Shown in pieces: positions 8,083 through 17,080 of a stretch of 48,017 nt of DNA. The position numbers were made by a program, and so were the translations under genes. The notes below the pieces were generated by a model. It saw nothing but the letters and a program-made list of their open reading frames with translations. It was not told the DNA's origin and searched no databases. Source of the DNA: Rhodospirillaceae bacterium. GTDB taxonomy: Bacteria > Pseudomonadota > Alphaproteobacteria > Bin65. The stretch spans positions 1 to 48,017 of the forward strand of contig VXNK01000028.1 in the NCBI GenBank assembly GCA_009840595.1, written 5' to 3'. The stretch's first letter is position 1; each line of letters starts with the position of its first letter.

Positions 8083-9924
8083 ATGTCCCTCGACTCCGGC
8101 AAACCCGAAGCGCCTCCGTCGGAACGCTGGAACGGGCGGTTCTCGATCACGATCACGCTGGCGACGGCGATCTCGCTGCTCGTCCTGGTCTCGGTCGGCA
8201 GCGTCCTCGGCGTCGGCGTCTGGCTCGCCGGCAAGAACACCCTGGCGCTGATGGGCCAGAACGCCAACCAGGGCATCGCCAACGGGGTCGAGCGCCTCGA
8301 GCAGCATTTGCGCCCGGCCGAGGACCAGGCGCGGTTCATCGCGCGGCGAATCGAAAAGGGCGAAATCGATCCCGGGGACCGTGCCGCGTTCGGCCGTCTG
8401 CTCACCGGCGCCCTCGCCGGCGTCCGGCAGATCGAGGCCGTGTCCTATTTCGACGAGAGGCTGGTCGCGTTGACCGCCGCCCGGCGCGCCGGCGACAATA
8501 TCGAGGTCTACGAGGCCGACCTGTCGCGCGATGCGCAGGTCCGCGGACACCGCCCGATGCTGGCCGATGATCCGCAATGGGCGGCGCCGGTCTGGCGCGA
8601 TGAGCACAAGAAAACCTTCTTCAACCTCGTCCATCCCGTCCGTCTCGACGGCAGGCCGATCGGGGCTGTGGTCGCGATCGTTTCGATCCGCGAACTGTCG
8701 GCCTTCGTGCGCAGGGTCGGGAAGACCGATCCGGGCACCCGGTTCATCCTGTACGGCCGCGACCGCGTGCTGGCCCACCCGACGATGGCGCGCGGCTATC
8801 CAGGCCTTTCGGTGGCGAATCCGCTGCCCCGCCTCGCCGGTTTCCGCGATCCTGTTCTGGCCGCGATGTGGGACGTGGAAGAACGCTTCGACCTGCTCGT
8901 CGAACTCGCCCAGGGAACCAACGGCCACGGCGTCCGGGTCGGCGGCGAGGATTACGTCTTCATGTACCGGCGGCTGCACGGCTACGGGCCGAAGCCGCTT
9001 ATGGTCGGCGCCTATTTCCGCGTTGCCGATATCGCCGCCGAGATGCGCCGGATGGTCGTTTCCATCGTCGTCGGCATCGCCGCCCTTTTGCTGGCCATCG
9101 TCGCCGCCGTGATCCTCGGCCGGCGCATAGCCCGCCCCATCGTCCGTTTTTCGGCGGCGGCGGGACAGGTTCGAGACCTCAATATCGGCGAGATCGGCGA
9201 CCTGCCGGGCAGCGTGTTTCGCGAACTGGACCAGCAGTCCAAATCGTTCAACGCCATGCTGCGCGCCCTGCGCTGGTTCGAGCTCTACATTCCCAGGAAG
9301 GTTGTCGAGCGGCTGGTCAAGCGGGGGGATATCGACGACACGATATCCTCGGCGCGCGAAATCACCGTCATGTTCACCGACATTGCCGGATTTTCGTCGG
9401 TTGCCGAAAACCTGTCGGCACCGGACGTCGCGGCCCTGGTCAATCGCCATTTCGAGATCGTCGCCGGCTGCATCGAAGCCGAGGACGGCACGGTCGACAA
9501 GTTCATCGGCGATTCGGTGATGGCTTTCTGGGGCGCGCCGGACGCCCAGCCGGACGCTGCCGAGCGGGCCTGCCGCGCAGCCCTGGCGATCGCCGACGGC
9601 GTCCGGGCGGAGAATATCCGGCGCCGGTCCGCAGGCGAGGCGCCGCTCGGCATCCGCATCGGCATCCATTCCGGCAGCGCGACGGTCGGCAACATCGGCG
9701 CGCCCGGCCGCATCAACTACACGATCATCGGCGACGCCGTGAATGTCGGCCAGCGCCTCGAACAGCTGGGCAAGACGCTGTATCCCGAAGGCAGCGAGGC
9801 GGCGATCCTGGTCAGCGGCGCCACGATCGCGAAACTGGGCCCGGAATTCCGGCCGGAACCGGCCGGAAAACACCCGGTCAAGGGGCGCTCCGGCGAGATC
9901 GAGGTCTTCAAGCTGGGCGGTTGA
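8083..9924 (+). CDS. Membrane-bound class III adenylate/guanylate cyclase with extracytoplasmic sensor
   Basis: 613 residues from ATG 8083 (MSLDSGKPEAPPSERWNGRF). The order is: TM helix (about 20-45), a roughly 270-residue periplasmic Cache-like sensor domain, TM helix (about 322-345), HAMP-like linker (GRRIARPIVRFSAAAGQVRD), then the cyclase catalytic domain (about 425-600). Both metal aspartates are seen in VMFTDIAGFSS and KFIGDSVMAFWGAP, and the transition-state Asn/Arg segment in GDAVNVGQRLEQLGK. It should turn ATP or GTP into the cyclic nucleotide in answer to an outside signal. The upstream part of the open frame (from 7975) overlaps no ribosome site. A 23-bp hairpin follows 62 bases after the stop. 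Confidence 0.9.
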   Translation: MSLDSGKPEAPPSERWNGRFSITITLATAISLLVLVSVGSVLGVGVWLAGKNTLALMGQNANQGIANGVERLEQHLRPAEDQARFIARRIEKGEIDPGDRAAFGRLLTGALAGVRQIEAVSYFDERLVALTAARRAGDNIEVYEADLSRDAQVRGHRPMLADDPQWAAPVWRDEHKKTFFNLVHPVRLDGRPIGAVVAIVSIRELSAFVRRVGKTDPGTRFILYGRDRVLAHPTMARGYPGLSVANPLPRLAGFRDPVLAAMWDVEERFDLLVELAQGTNGHGVRVGGEDYVFMYRRLHGYGPKPLMVGAYFRVADIAAEMRRMVVSIVVGIAALLLAIVAAVILGRRIARPIVRFSAAAGQVRDLNIGEIGDLPGSVFRELDQQSKSFNAMLRALRWFELYIPRKVVERLVKRGDIDDTISSAREITVMFTDIAGFSSVAENLSAPDVAALVNRHFEIVAGCIEAEDGTVDKFIGDSVMAFWGAPDAQPDAAERACRAALAIADGVRAENIRRRSAGEAPLGIRIGIHSGSATVGNIGAPGRINYTIIGDAVNVGQRLEQLGKTLYPEGSEAAILVSGATIAKLGPEFRPEPAGKHPVKGRSGEIEVFKLGG

Positions 9925-9986
9925 CAGATTGGAACGATTTCAATCGACGAGCCGGACCGTTCAATCGTCCTTCGCGTTCGGAAGGG

Positions 9987-10009
9987 AATCCGCAAGATTT
10001 GCGGATTCG
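9987..10009. terminator. Perfect hairpin between convergent genes
   Basis: GAATCCGCAA (9987-9996) and TTGCGGATTC (10000-10009) form a perfect 10-bp stem with a three-base loop, between the cyclase end (9924) and the antitoxin end (10017). There is no U-tract, so it may be a processing or blocking hairpin rather than a classical terminator. Confidence 0.45.
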
Positions 10010-10016
10010 AACCCGG

Positions 10017-10250
10017 TCAGCGCTGCCAATCCCGACCGATCGGTTCTTTTGACCGCACAATTTCGGGGAAATCGACACCGGCTTCCCGGACGTGTGCCGC
10101 GATGACATCGCCGAGGCGCTCGGCCGGCCTCGTCGCTTCGTCGAGAATTTCGCGCACCAAGGCTTCCGCGCTCACACCCCGGTCGGCTGCCATGCTCTTG
10201 ATCCGTCGATAAACGCCATTTGGGAGATTCTTAACGATCATCGTAGCCAT
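10017..10250 (-). CDS. FitA/Arc-type ribbon-helix-helix antitoxin, without toxin
   Basis: 77 residues. MATMIVKNLPNGVYRRIKSM is a ribbon-helix-helix DNA-binding start; AADRGVSAEALVREILDEAT is the typical FitA-like helix pair. Such proteins usually precede a PIN-domain RNase (VapC/FitB), but the 92 bases downstream, up to the cyclase end, hold no such gene. It starts 12 bases after the stop of the GST gene on the same strand and may be cotranscribed with it. An orphan antitoxin or a remnant of a lost module. Confidence 0.75.
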   Translation of the reverse strand: MATMIVKNLPNGVYRRIKSMAADRGVSAEALVREILDEATRPAERLGDVIAAHVREAGVDFPEIVRSKEPIGRDWQR

Positions 10251-10262
10251 GCGGTATCCCTC

Positions 10263-11159
10263 TCACGCCGCCGCCGCTTCGATCTTGTCCTGGGTTTTCG
10301 TCTCGAAGTCGCCGGCGTCGTGGCGCTCGTGAAGCTGGCCCGCCGGATCGCCCATGGTGCGGTTGACCATGCGGCCGCGCCTGACCGCCGGCCGGGCGGC
10401 GATCAGCTCGCTCCAGCGGTTGACGTGCTCATACTCGTGAACCTGGAGAAACTCGCCGGCATCGTAAACCCGGCCCTTGGCCAGCGCGCCGTACCACGGC
10501 CAGATTGCCATGTCGGCAATGCTGTATTCGTCGCCGGCAAAATACTCGTGCCCGGCCAGGTGCCGGTCGAGCACGTCGAGCTGGCGCTTGGCCTCCATGG
10601 CGAAGCGGTCGATGGCGTATTCGATCTTGACCGGCGCGTAGGCGTAGAAGTGGCCGAAGCCGCCGCCGAGATAGGGCGCGCTGCCCATCTGCCAGAACAG
10701 CCAGTTCAGCGCCTCGGTGCGCCCGGCCGGGTCCTCCGGCAGGAAAGCGCCGAATTTTCCGCTGAGATAGAGCAGGATCGAGCCGCTCTCGAAGACCCGG
10801 CGCGGCGGCGAACCCTGCGGCTCCGGATCGCGGTCGATGAGCGCGGGAATTTTCGAGTTCGGATTGGCCTCGACGAAGCCGCTACCGAACTGCTCGCCCT
10901 CCTGAATCCGGATCAGCCAGGCGTCGTATTCCGCACCGCTGTGGCCGGCGGCGAGAAGCTCCTCCAGCATTACCGTGACCTTCACGCCGTTGGGCGTGCC
11001 CAGCGAATAGAGCTGGAGCGGATGCTTGCCGACCGGCAGCTCCTTTTCGTGGGTCGCGCCGGCGACCGGCCGGTTGATATTATCGAAGCGACCGCCGCTG
11101 GGCTTGTTCCAGGTCCAGATTTTCGGCGGGGTGTATTCGGCGGAAGCGTCTGCGGGCAT
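10263..11159 (-). CDS. yghU: YghU-type glutathione S-transferase / disulfide oxidoreductase
   Basis: 298 residues from ATG 11159 (MPADASAEYTPPKIWTWN), the family's usual length. The N-terminal extension (PPKIWTWNKPSGGRFDNINR) and thioredoxin-like part (LYSLGTPNGVKVTVMLEELL, then NPNSKIPALIDRDP and ESGSILLYLSGKFG) match the Nu-class YghU/YfcG group, which binds two glutathiones and reduces disulfide bonds. The all-helical C-terminal domain contains YSIADMAIWPWYG, the N-capping motif of GSTs. Cytoplasmic redox role inferred from the family. Confidence 0.9.
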   Translation of the reverse strand: MPADASAEYTPPKIWTWNKPSGGRFDNINRPVAGATHEKELPVGKHPLQLYSLGTPNGVKVTVMLEELLAAGHSGAEYDAWLIRIQEGEQFGSGFVEANPNSKIPALIDRDPEPQGSPPRRVFESGSILLYLSGKFGAFLPEDPAGRTEALNWLFWQMGSAPYLGGGFGHFYAYAPVKIEYAIDRFAMEAKRQLDVLDRHLAGHEYFAGDEYSIADMAIWPWYGALAKGRVYDAGEFLQVHEYEHVNRWSELIAARPAVRRGRMVNRTMGDPAGQLHERHDAGDFETKTQDKIEAAAA

Positions 11160-11379
11160 GGGATGAATTCCGGCTGTGGCGATGTGTGCGCCTTCAATGA
11201 CCGGGAGGCCGGGCACTGTCCAGAGCGAAGGATGCCGCGCGGTTGTGCCGGCCGCCGGGCGGGTCCGCGCCACGCCGCCCCTATCCCTGTTGCCCGCACT
11301 GTCCTAAATTCGGCAACGGAGCGGCTGCGCCCGTTTGCGCGCCGCGCCGGGATACCGTCCCGGAGGAGGCCGTTTTCGC

Positions 11380-14300
11380 ATGCCGGATGACAGTCGCCAG
11401 GCGCTCGCCGCCGCCGATCGGGGCTCCGCCCTGAAGAACCCCGTCCGCTTCGTGACGGCGGCGTCGCTGTTCGACGGGCACGACGCGTCGATCAACATCA
11501 TGCGGCGCATCCTGCAGGCGCAGGGGGCGGAGGTCGTCCATCTCGGCCACAACCGCTCGGTCGACGAGATCGTCAAGGCGGCGATCGAGGAGGACGCCCA
11601 CGGCATCGCCGTCTCGTCCTACCAGGGCGGCCATGTCGAGTTCTTCAAATACATGGTCGACCGGCTGAACGAGCTGCGCGCCGGCCATATCAAGGTTTTC
11701 GGCGGCGGCGGCGGCACCATCGTGCCCGAGGAAATCCGCGCGTTGCACGACCACGGCGTCGCCCGCATCTACAGCCCCTACGACGGCCAGAAGCTGGGGC
11801 TGCCGGGCATGATCGCCGACATGCTGGCGACCGCCGACGTCGATCTCGCCGCCGCGCCGCCGCCCAACCTGAACGCGCTGGACGCCGCCCATACCGGCGT
11901 GGTCGCGCGCCTGATCTCCTGCCTGGAGAGCGGGACGCTGCCGCAGACGATGGCGGCCGAGATTGCCGAGCGGGCGGCGAAAGTCGGTACACCGGTGCTC
12001 GGCATCACCGGCACCGGCGGCGCTGGCAAGAGTTCGCTGACCGACGAGATCGTCCAGCGGTTCCGTCAGGACCAGCCGGACTTGCGCATTGCGCTGATCG
12101 CCATCGACCCGACCCGGCGGCGCACCGGCGGCGCGCTGCTCGGCGACCGCATCCGCATGAACGCGATCGACAGCGACCGGGTCTACATGCGCTCCATCGC
12201 CACCCGCGGCGCGGAGGGCGAGGTGCCGCCGGTCACGCCGCGGGCGATCGAGGTCTGCAAGGCAGCCGGCTTCGACCTGGTGATCGTGGAAACGCCCGGC
12301 ATCGGCCAGGGCGACGCCGGCATCGTGCCCTATGTCGGTCTTTCGCTGTATGTGATGACGCCGGAGTTCGGCGCCGCCAGCCAGCTCGAAAAGATCGACA
12401 TGCTGGACTATGCCGACTTCGTGGCGATCAACAAGTTCGACCGCAAGGGCGGCAAGGACGCGCTGCGCGACGTCGCCAAGCAGGTCCAGCGCAACCGCGA
12501 GGCGTTCGGCGCGCGGCCGGAGGAGATGCCGGTCTACGGCACCATCGCCAGCCGCTTCAACGACGACGGCGTGACCGCGCTCTATCTCGGCCTATTGTCA
12601 AACCTGCGCGACAAGGGGCTGAAGGCCGGCGAGAGCAAGTGGCCGGCGACCGATACCCGCCATTCCTCCGACAACCGCGCCATCATTCCGCCCGACCGGA
12701 CGCGCTACCTGTCCGAGATTTCGTCGACCGTGCGGGGCTATCACGAGTGGGCCGGCGAACAGGCGCAGACAGCCCGCGAGCGGCAGCAGCTCACCGCCGC
12801 CAAATCCATGCTGGGCAAGAAGGACAGGCCGAAGGCCCTAGACAAGCTGATCGCTGAAAAGGAGGCGGCGCTCGACGCCCGCGCGCGCAAGCTGCTCGAC
12901 ATCTGGCCGCAGGTGCAGGCCGACTATGCCGGCGACGAATACAAGGTGAAAATCCGCGGCCGGGACCTGTCCTACAGCCTGAAGAACAAGAGCCTGAGCG
13001 GCACGCCGGTGCCGCGGGTCGCGCTGCCGAAATGGCAGGACGACGGCGAAATCCTGCGCTGGCTGCTGCGCGAGAACGTGCCGGGCAGCTACCCCTATAC
13101 CGCCGGCGTCTTCGCCTTCAAGCGCGAGGGCGAGGACCCGACGCGCATGTTCGCCGGGGAGGGCGACGCCGCGCGCACCAACCGCCGCTTCCACTATCTT
13201 TCCGAAAATTCCGACGCCAAGCGCCTGTCCACCGCCTTCGACAGCGTGACCCTGTACGGCCAGGACCCGGCGCTGCGGCCGGACATCTACGGCAAGGTCG
13301 GCACCTCGGGCGTCTCGATCTCGACCCTGGAGGACATGAAGGTCCTGTACAGCGGTTTCGACCTGTGCGCGCCGGCGACCTCGGTCTCCATGACGATCAA
13401 CGGCCCGGCGCCGACCATCCTGGCGATGTTCCTGAACACCGCCATCGACCAGCAGGTCGACAGGTTCCGCGAGGACAACGGCCGCGCGCCGACCGACGAG
13501 GAGATCGCCAAGATCCGCGCCTGGACCCTCTCGACCGTCCGCGGCACCGTCCAGGCCGACATCCTGAAGGAGGACCAGGGCCAGAACACCTGCCTGTTCT
13601 CGACCGAGTTCAGCCTCAAGGTGATGGGCGACATCGCGCAGTATTTCGTCCAGCACGACGTGCAGAATTTCTACTCGGTCTCGATCAGCGGCTATCACAT
13701 CGCCGAGGCCGGCGCGAACCCGATCACCCAGCTCGCGCTGACGCTCTCCAACGGCTTCACCTATGTCGAGAGCTATCTGGCGCGCGGCATGAACATCGAC
13801 GATTTCGCGCCGAATCTGAGCTTCTTCTTCTCCTACGGCATGGATCCGGAATACAGCGTCATCGGCCGGGTGGCGCGGCGCATCTGGGCGACCGTCATGC
13901 GCGAGAAGTACGGCGCGAGCGAGCGCAGCCAGAAGCTCAAATTCCACAGCCAGACCTCGGGCCGCTCGCTGCACGCCCAGGAATACAGCTTCAACGACAT
14001 CCGCACGACCCTGCAGGCCCTGATCTCGACCTACGACAACACCAACAGCCTGCACACCAACGCCTACGACGAGGCGATCACCACGCCGACCGAGGAAAGC
14101 GTACGCCGGGCCATGGCGATCCAGCTCATCATCAACAAGGAATGGGGCCTGGCGAAGAACGAGAACCCGAACCAGGGCAGCTTCGTCGTCGAGGAACTGA
14201 CCGACCTGGTCGAGGAGGCGGTGCTCGCCGAGTTCGACCGGATCGGCGAGCGCGGCGGCGTGCTGGGCGCGATGGAGCTGGGCTATCAGCGCGGCCTGAT

Positions 14301-14643
14301 CCAGGAGGAGAGCCTCTATTACGAGACCCTCAAGCACGACGGCGACCTGCCGATCGTCGGGGTCAACACCTTCCGCAACCCGAACGCCGAGGAGTGGGAG
14401 GAGACAACCCTGGAGCTGATGCGCGGCACCGAGGAGGAGAAGCGGGGGGCGCTCGACGCGTTGGCCCGGTTCCACGAGACCCACGAGGCGGCGGCGCCGG
14501 CCATGCTGGAACGCCTGCGCGAAGCCGTGCGCCGCGACGACAACGTCTTCGCCGTGCTGATGGACGCCGTGCGCGTCTGCTCCCTCGGCCAGATCACCCA
14601 CGCCCTGTTCGAGGTCGGCGGGAAATACCGCCGGAATATGTGA
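11380..14643 (+). CDS. icmF: Fused isobutyryl-CoA mutase IcmF
   Basis: 1087 residues from ATG 11380, with a strong GGAGGAGG site (11361-11368). A single chain combines: a B12-binding domain (residues about 15-150; [11 protein letters not shown] lower-ligand region and SSYQGGH); a MeaB-like G-protein chaperone domain (P-loop [10 protein letters not shown] near 210, NKFDRKG as base-specificity motif); a linker with coiled-coil character (about 480-530); and a large mutase TIM barrel (590 onward; [29 protein letters not shown]). This order is diagnostic of IcmF, an adenosylcobalamin enzyme that isomerises isobutyryl-CoA/n-butyryl-CoA and related branched acyl-CoAs. No cobalamin riboswitch was seen upstream. 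Confidence 0.93.
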   Translation: MPDDSRQALAAADRGSALKNPVRFVTAASLFDGHDASINIMRRILQAQGAEVVHLGHNRSVDEIVKAAIEEDAHGIAVSSYQGGHVEFFKYMVDRLNELRAGHIKVFGGGGGTIVPEEIRALHDHGVARIYSPYDGQKLGLPGMIADMLATADVDLAAAPPPNLNALDAAHTGVVARLISCLESGTLPQTMAAEIAERAAKVGTPVLGITGTGGAGKSSLTDEIVQRFRQDQPDLRIALIAIDPTRRRTGGALLGDRIRMNAIDSDRVYMRSIATRGAEGEVPPVTPRAIEVCKAAGFDLVIVETPGIGQGDAGIVPYVGLSLYVMTPEFGAASQLEKIDMLDYADFVAINKFDRKGGKDALRDVAKQVQRNREAFGARPEEMPVYGTIASRFNDDGVTALYLGLLSNLRDKGLKAGESKWPATDTRHSSDNRAIIPPDRTRYLSEISSTVRGYHEWAGEQAQTARERQQLTAAKSMLGKKDRPKALDKLIAEKEAALDARARKLLDIWPQVQADYAGDEYKVKIRGRDLSYSLKNKSLSGTPVPRVALPKWQDDGEILRWLLRENVPGSYPYTAGVFAFKREGEDPTRMFAGEGDAARTNRRFHYLSENSDAKRLSTAFDSVTLYGQDPALRPDIYGKVGTSGVSISTLEDMKVLYSGFDLCAPATSVSMTINGPAPTILAMFLNTAIDQQVDRFREDNGRAPTDEEIAKIRAWTLSTVRGTVQADILKEDQGQNTCLFSTEFSLKVMGDIAQYFVQHDVQNFYSVSISGYHIAEAGANPITQLALTLSNGFTYVESYLARGMNIDDFAPNLSFFFSYGMDPEYSVIGRVARRIWATVMREKYGASERSQKLKFHSQTSGRSLHAQEYSFNDIRTTLQALISTYDNTNSLHTNAYDEAITTPTEESVRRAMAIQLIINKEWGLAKNENPNQGSFVVEELTDLVEEAVLAEFDRIGERGGVLGAMELGYQRGLIQEESLYYETLKHDGDLPIVGVNTFRNPNAEEWEETTLELMRGTEEEKRGALDALARFHETHEAAAPAMLERLREAVRRDDNVFAVLMDAVRVCSLGQITHALFEVGGKYRRNM

Positions 14644-14709
14644 CCGGGAATACCGGAGGAGGCGAAAGGCGGGTGCCAAGCCTCCCTGTCACTCAGAAAT
14701 TCGAAGACG

Positions 14710-14737
14710 TTGAAATAATGACAATTATCATTATATT
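14710..14737 (+). promoter_or_regulatory. brnTA promoter with overlapping operator
   Basis: TTGAAA (14710-14715) and TATATT (14732-14737) with 16-base spacing form a promoter. Between them lies a 20-bp near-palindrome ATAATGACAATTATCATTAT (14715-14734; 18 of 20 positions symmetric), placed exactly where an autorepressing antitoxin would bind. The A/T-rich patch stands out against its GC-rich surroundings. Confidence 0.6.
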
Positions 14738-14762
14738 GGTGCAAGTCGATTGAGGCACGTCC

Positions 14763-15053
14763 ATGGATTTCGAATGGGACGAGGCGAAAAACCGACTGAA
14801 TATCGTGAAGCATGGCATCGGATTTGCCCGGGCATCGACCATTTTCGCCGGGCCTACTCTGGACGCCGTGGACGGCCGGGCAGATTACGGCGAGGTTCGG
14901 ACCAAATCCCTCGGAATGCTCGATGGTATTCTAATACTGGCGGTGATCCACACGGAACGGGATGGCGTCATTCGCCTGATTTCCGCCCGGAAGGCCAACC
15001 GTATCGAAAGGCGACGTTATGCAGAGGCCTTACGACAGGGAACTGACAACTGA
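14763..15053 (+). CDS. brnT: BrnT family toxin
   Basis: 96 residues. MDFEWDEAKNRLNIVKHGIG and the C-terminal RLISARKANRIERRRY are the two family signatures of the BrnT (RelE-like fold) ribonuclease, which halts translation when released from BrnA. It overlaps the antitoxin gene by 35 bases, the normal toxin-first order of brnTA modules, and sits directly behind a clear promoter/operator. The ATG at 14763 matches the usual family start. Confidence 0.9.
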   Translation: MDFEWDEAKNRLNIVKHGIGFARASTIFAGPTLDAVDGRADYGEVRTKSLGMLDGILILAVIHTERDGVIRLISARKANRIERRRYAEALRQGTDN

Positions 15054-15291
15054 AGAGCTTCTGCGTCTCAAAGACGAAGACATCGACTATTCCGACATTC
15101 CGGAACTGGACGACAGCTTCTGGGCCAAGGCTCGTGTCGTCATGCCCGAGCAGCGCAACAAGACCCAGATCACCGCCAAATTCGACGCCGATATGGTGGC
15201 GTGGTTCAAGGCGCAGGGCCGGGGCTACCAGGCGCGCATGAACGCCGTGCTGCGGTCCTATTACGAAGCGGCACGGCGAACCGGCGGTTAG
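15019..15291 (+). CDS. brnA: BrnA family antitoxin
   Basis: 90 residues from ATG 15019, inside the end of brnT. The C-terminal KTQITAKFDADMVAWFKAQG, GYQARMNAVLRSYYEA is the ribbon-helix-helix part by which BrnA dimers bind their own operator; the acidic N-terminal half (LLRLKDEDIDYSDIPELDDS) is the toxin-neutralising segment. The partner operator is probably the palindrome at 14715-14734. Confidence 0.9.
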   Translation: MQRPYDRELTTEELLRLKDEDIDYSDIPELDDSFWAKARVVMPEQRNKTQITAKFDADMVAWFKAQGRGYQARMNAVLRSYYEAARRTGG

Positions 15292-15433
15292 ATCCACATC
15301 CGCCGGAAGGTCTCGAACGGTCATTCGACGGCGCCCGCCGAAATCCGCCTTGCCTTGCCGCTGCCTTGGGTATACGGACGCCCGGCAAATTCGACCCCGG
15401 AATTTTCGAGGGGAGGCGACCCGGCGGGCGGCC

Positions 15434-17041
15434 ATGGCGGACCTGATTTCTTCGACAGACCGGTCGCCGCGGGCCGACGAGAAAGCCGGGATGCGGGAAC
15501 GCCGCCGTCGGGGACGGGGCAGAAACCGCGCCTCGGCAGACATTGTCCGTCCCGAACGCAAAGTCGATTACCGCAGGCTGGTCAATTCGTTCGAACCTGT
15601 CCGGGTCTATTCCGACGACCGGATCGCGGCCATCCACGATATGGCGCTCAAGGTTCTCGAAGAGCTCGGCATGCGCCTCTTGCTGCCGGAGGCCCTCGAC
15701 CTGTTGCGCACCAGGGCCCGGGACGACGTCTCGATCGACGACGATGCCCGGCATTGCCGGTTCGGCCGCGACCTGGTCGCCGAGGCGATCGCGACGGCGC
15801 CCGCCGGGTGGACCCTGCATGGCGGCACGCCGGAAACCTCGACCGTATGGGGCGGACGGCACGTCGTCTGGTGCGCGGTCGGCGGCGCGCCGCATATATC
15901 CGACCTCGATGGCGGGAAACGGCCCGGGACGATGGAGGACAGCCGCAACATCATGCGGCTGTGCGAGCACTACGACGTCATGCACGTCCAGGGCCCGAAC
16001 GTCGAGGCGCAGGATATCGACACCGCGTTTCGCCATCTCGAAGTCACCAGGGCCCAACTCGTCCTCTCGACCAAGCCGCCTTTCGTCTACTGCCGCGGCA
16101 AGGGCCAGGTCGCCGACGGCATGGAAATGGTGCGGATCGCCCGCGGCCTTTCGGAAGAGGCGTTCCGGGCTGCGCCCCACGTCTACACCGTCATCAACAC
16201 GAACTCGCCGCTGGTGCTCGACCGGCCGATGCTGCAGGGCATCATGGACTTCGCCGAGCATGGCCAGCCGATCCTCCTGACGCCCTTCACCCTCTCCGGC
16301 GCGATGGCGCCGGTCACCATCCCCGGCGCGCTGGTCCAGCAGCATGCGGAGTTTCTGGCCGGGCTGGTCATCAGCCAGCTGACCCGCCCCGGCGCGCCGG
16401 TCTGCTACGGTTGCTTCACCTCGAACGTCGCCATGCGCAGCGGGGCGCCGGCTTTCGGCACGCCGGAAAATGTCCGGGCGGCCTTCGCCAGCGGCCAGCT
16501 GGCGCGGCTGGTCGGCGTGCCGTGGCGCTCCTCGGGGTCGTGCACGGCGAATTGCGTCGATGCCCAGGCGGTCTACGAGACCCAGATGGCGTTGTGGGGC
16601 GCGACGCTCGGCGGCGCGAATTTCGTCGCCCATGCCGCCGGCTGGATGGAGGGCGGACTCACCGGATCGATGGAAAAGTTCATCGTCGATATCGAGATGC
16701 TGCAGCAGATGGCGGAACTGATGCAGCCCGTTGCTTTCGACGAAGACGATCTTGCCTTCGAGGCGATGCGCGATGTCGGCAGCGGCGGCCATTTCTTCGG
16801 CACGCAACACACGATGGAACGCTACGAAACGGCGTTCTACGAACCCTTCCTTTCCGACTGGAGCAACTTCAACCAGTGGACGGAGAACGGTGCGGTCCAG
16901 ACGCCGGAACGGGCCAACGCGATCTGGAAACAGGTGCTGCGGGATTTCGAGCCGCCGGCGCTGGACGAGAGTGCCCGCGAGGCGCTGGACGATTTCGTCG
17001 CCCGCCGCACCGCCGAAGGCGGCGCGCCGCCGCTCACATGA
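15434..17041 (+). CDS. MttB-family (non-pyrrolysine) quaternary-amine methyltransferase, first copy
   Basis: 535 residues from ATG 15434 (MADLISSTDRSPRADEKAGM). After a basic N-terminal tail the sequence follows the MttB superfamily TIM barrel: VYSDDRIAAIHDMALKVLEE, the GG-rich strand TVWGGRHVVWCAVGGAPHIS, and FVAHAAGWMEGGLTGSMEKF. The frame has no internal amber codon, so this is one of the non-pyrrolysine members, of which MtgB (glycine betaine) and related enzymes move a methyl group to a corrinoid protein. The corrinoid protein itself is not in the window. First gene of a tight five-gene operon, with 39 bases to the next. Confidence 0.85.
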   Translation: MADLISSTDRSPRADEKAGMRERRRRGRGRNRASADIVRPERKVDYRRLVNSFEPVRVYSDDRIAAIHDMALKVLEELGMRLLLPEALDLLRTRARDDVSIDDDARHCRFGRDLVAEAIATAPAGWTLHGGTPETSTVWGGRHVVWCAVGGAPHISDLDGGKRPGTMEDSRNIMRLCEHYDVMHVQGPNVEAQDIDTAFRHLEVTRAQLVLSTKPPFVYCRGKGQVADGMEMVRIARGLSEEAFRAAPHVYTVINTNSPLVLDRPMLQGIMDFAEHGQPILLTPFTLSGAMAPVTIPGALVQQHAEFLAGLVISQLTRPGAPVCYGCFTSNVAMRSGAPAFGTPENVRAAFASGQLARLVGVPWRSSGSCTANCVDAQAVYETQMALWGATLGGANFVAHAAGWMEGGLTGSMEKFIVDIEMLQQMAELMQPVAFDEDDLAFEAMRDVGSGGHFFGTQHTMERYETAFYEPFLSDWSNFNQWTENGAVQTPERANAIWKQVLRDFEPPALDESAREALDDFVARRTAEGGAPPLT

Positions 17042-17080
17042 TCTGGCGCCGGGCGCCGGAAGCGAAGGAGAGACAGAGAC

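Noticed and set aside
9981..10020. A tRNA-like T-arm (GGGTTCGAATCC) on the minus strand
   Set aside because: No matching T-stem, acceptor or anticodon arm; the sequence is part of a perfect hairpin between convergent genes.
11160..11379. Possible cobalamin riboswitch ahead of icmF
   Set aside because: No B12-box or conserved core could be found; only a strong Shine-Dalgarno is visible.
15434..17041. Pyrrolysine-containing MttB
   Set aside because: The frame is full length with no in-frame amber codon, and no pyl genes are seen; both MttB-type genes belong to the non-pyrrolysine group.
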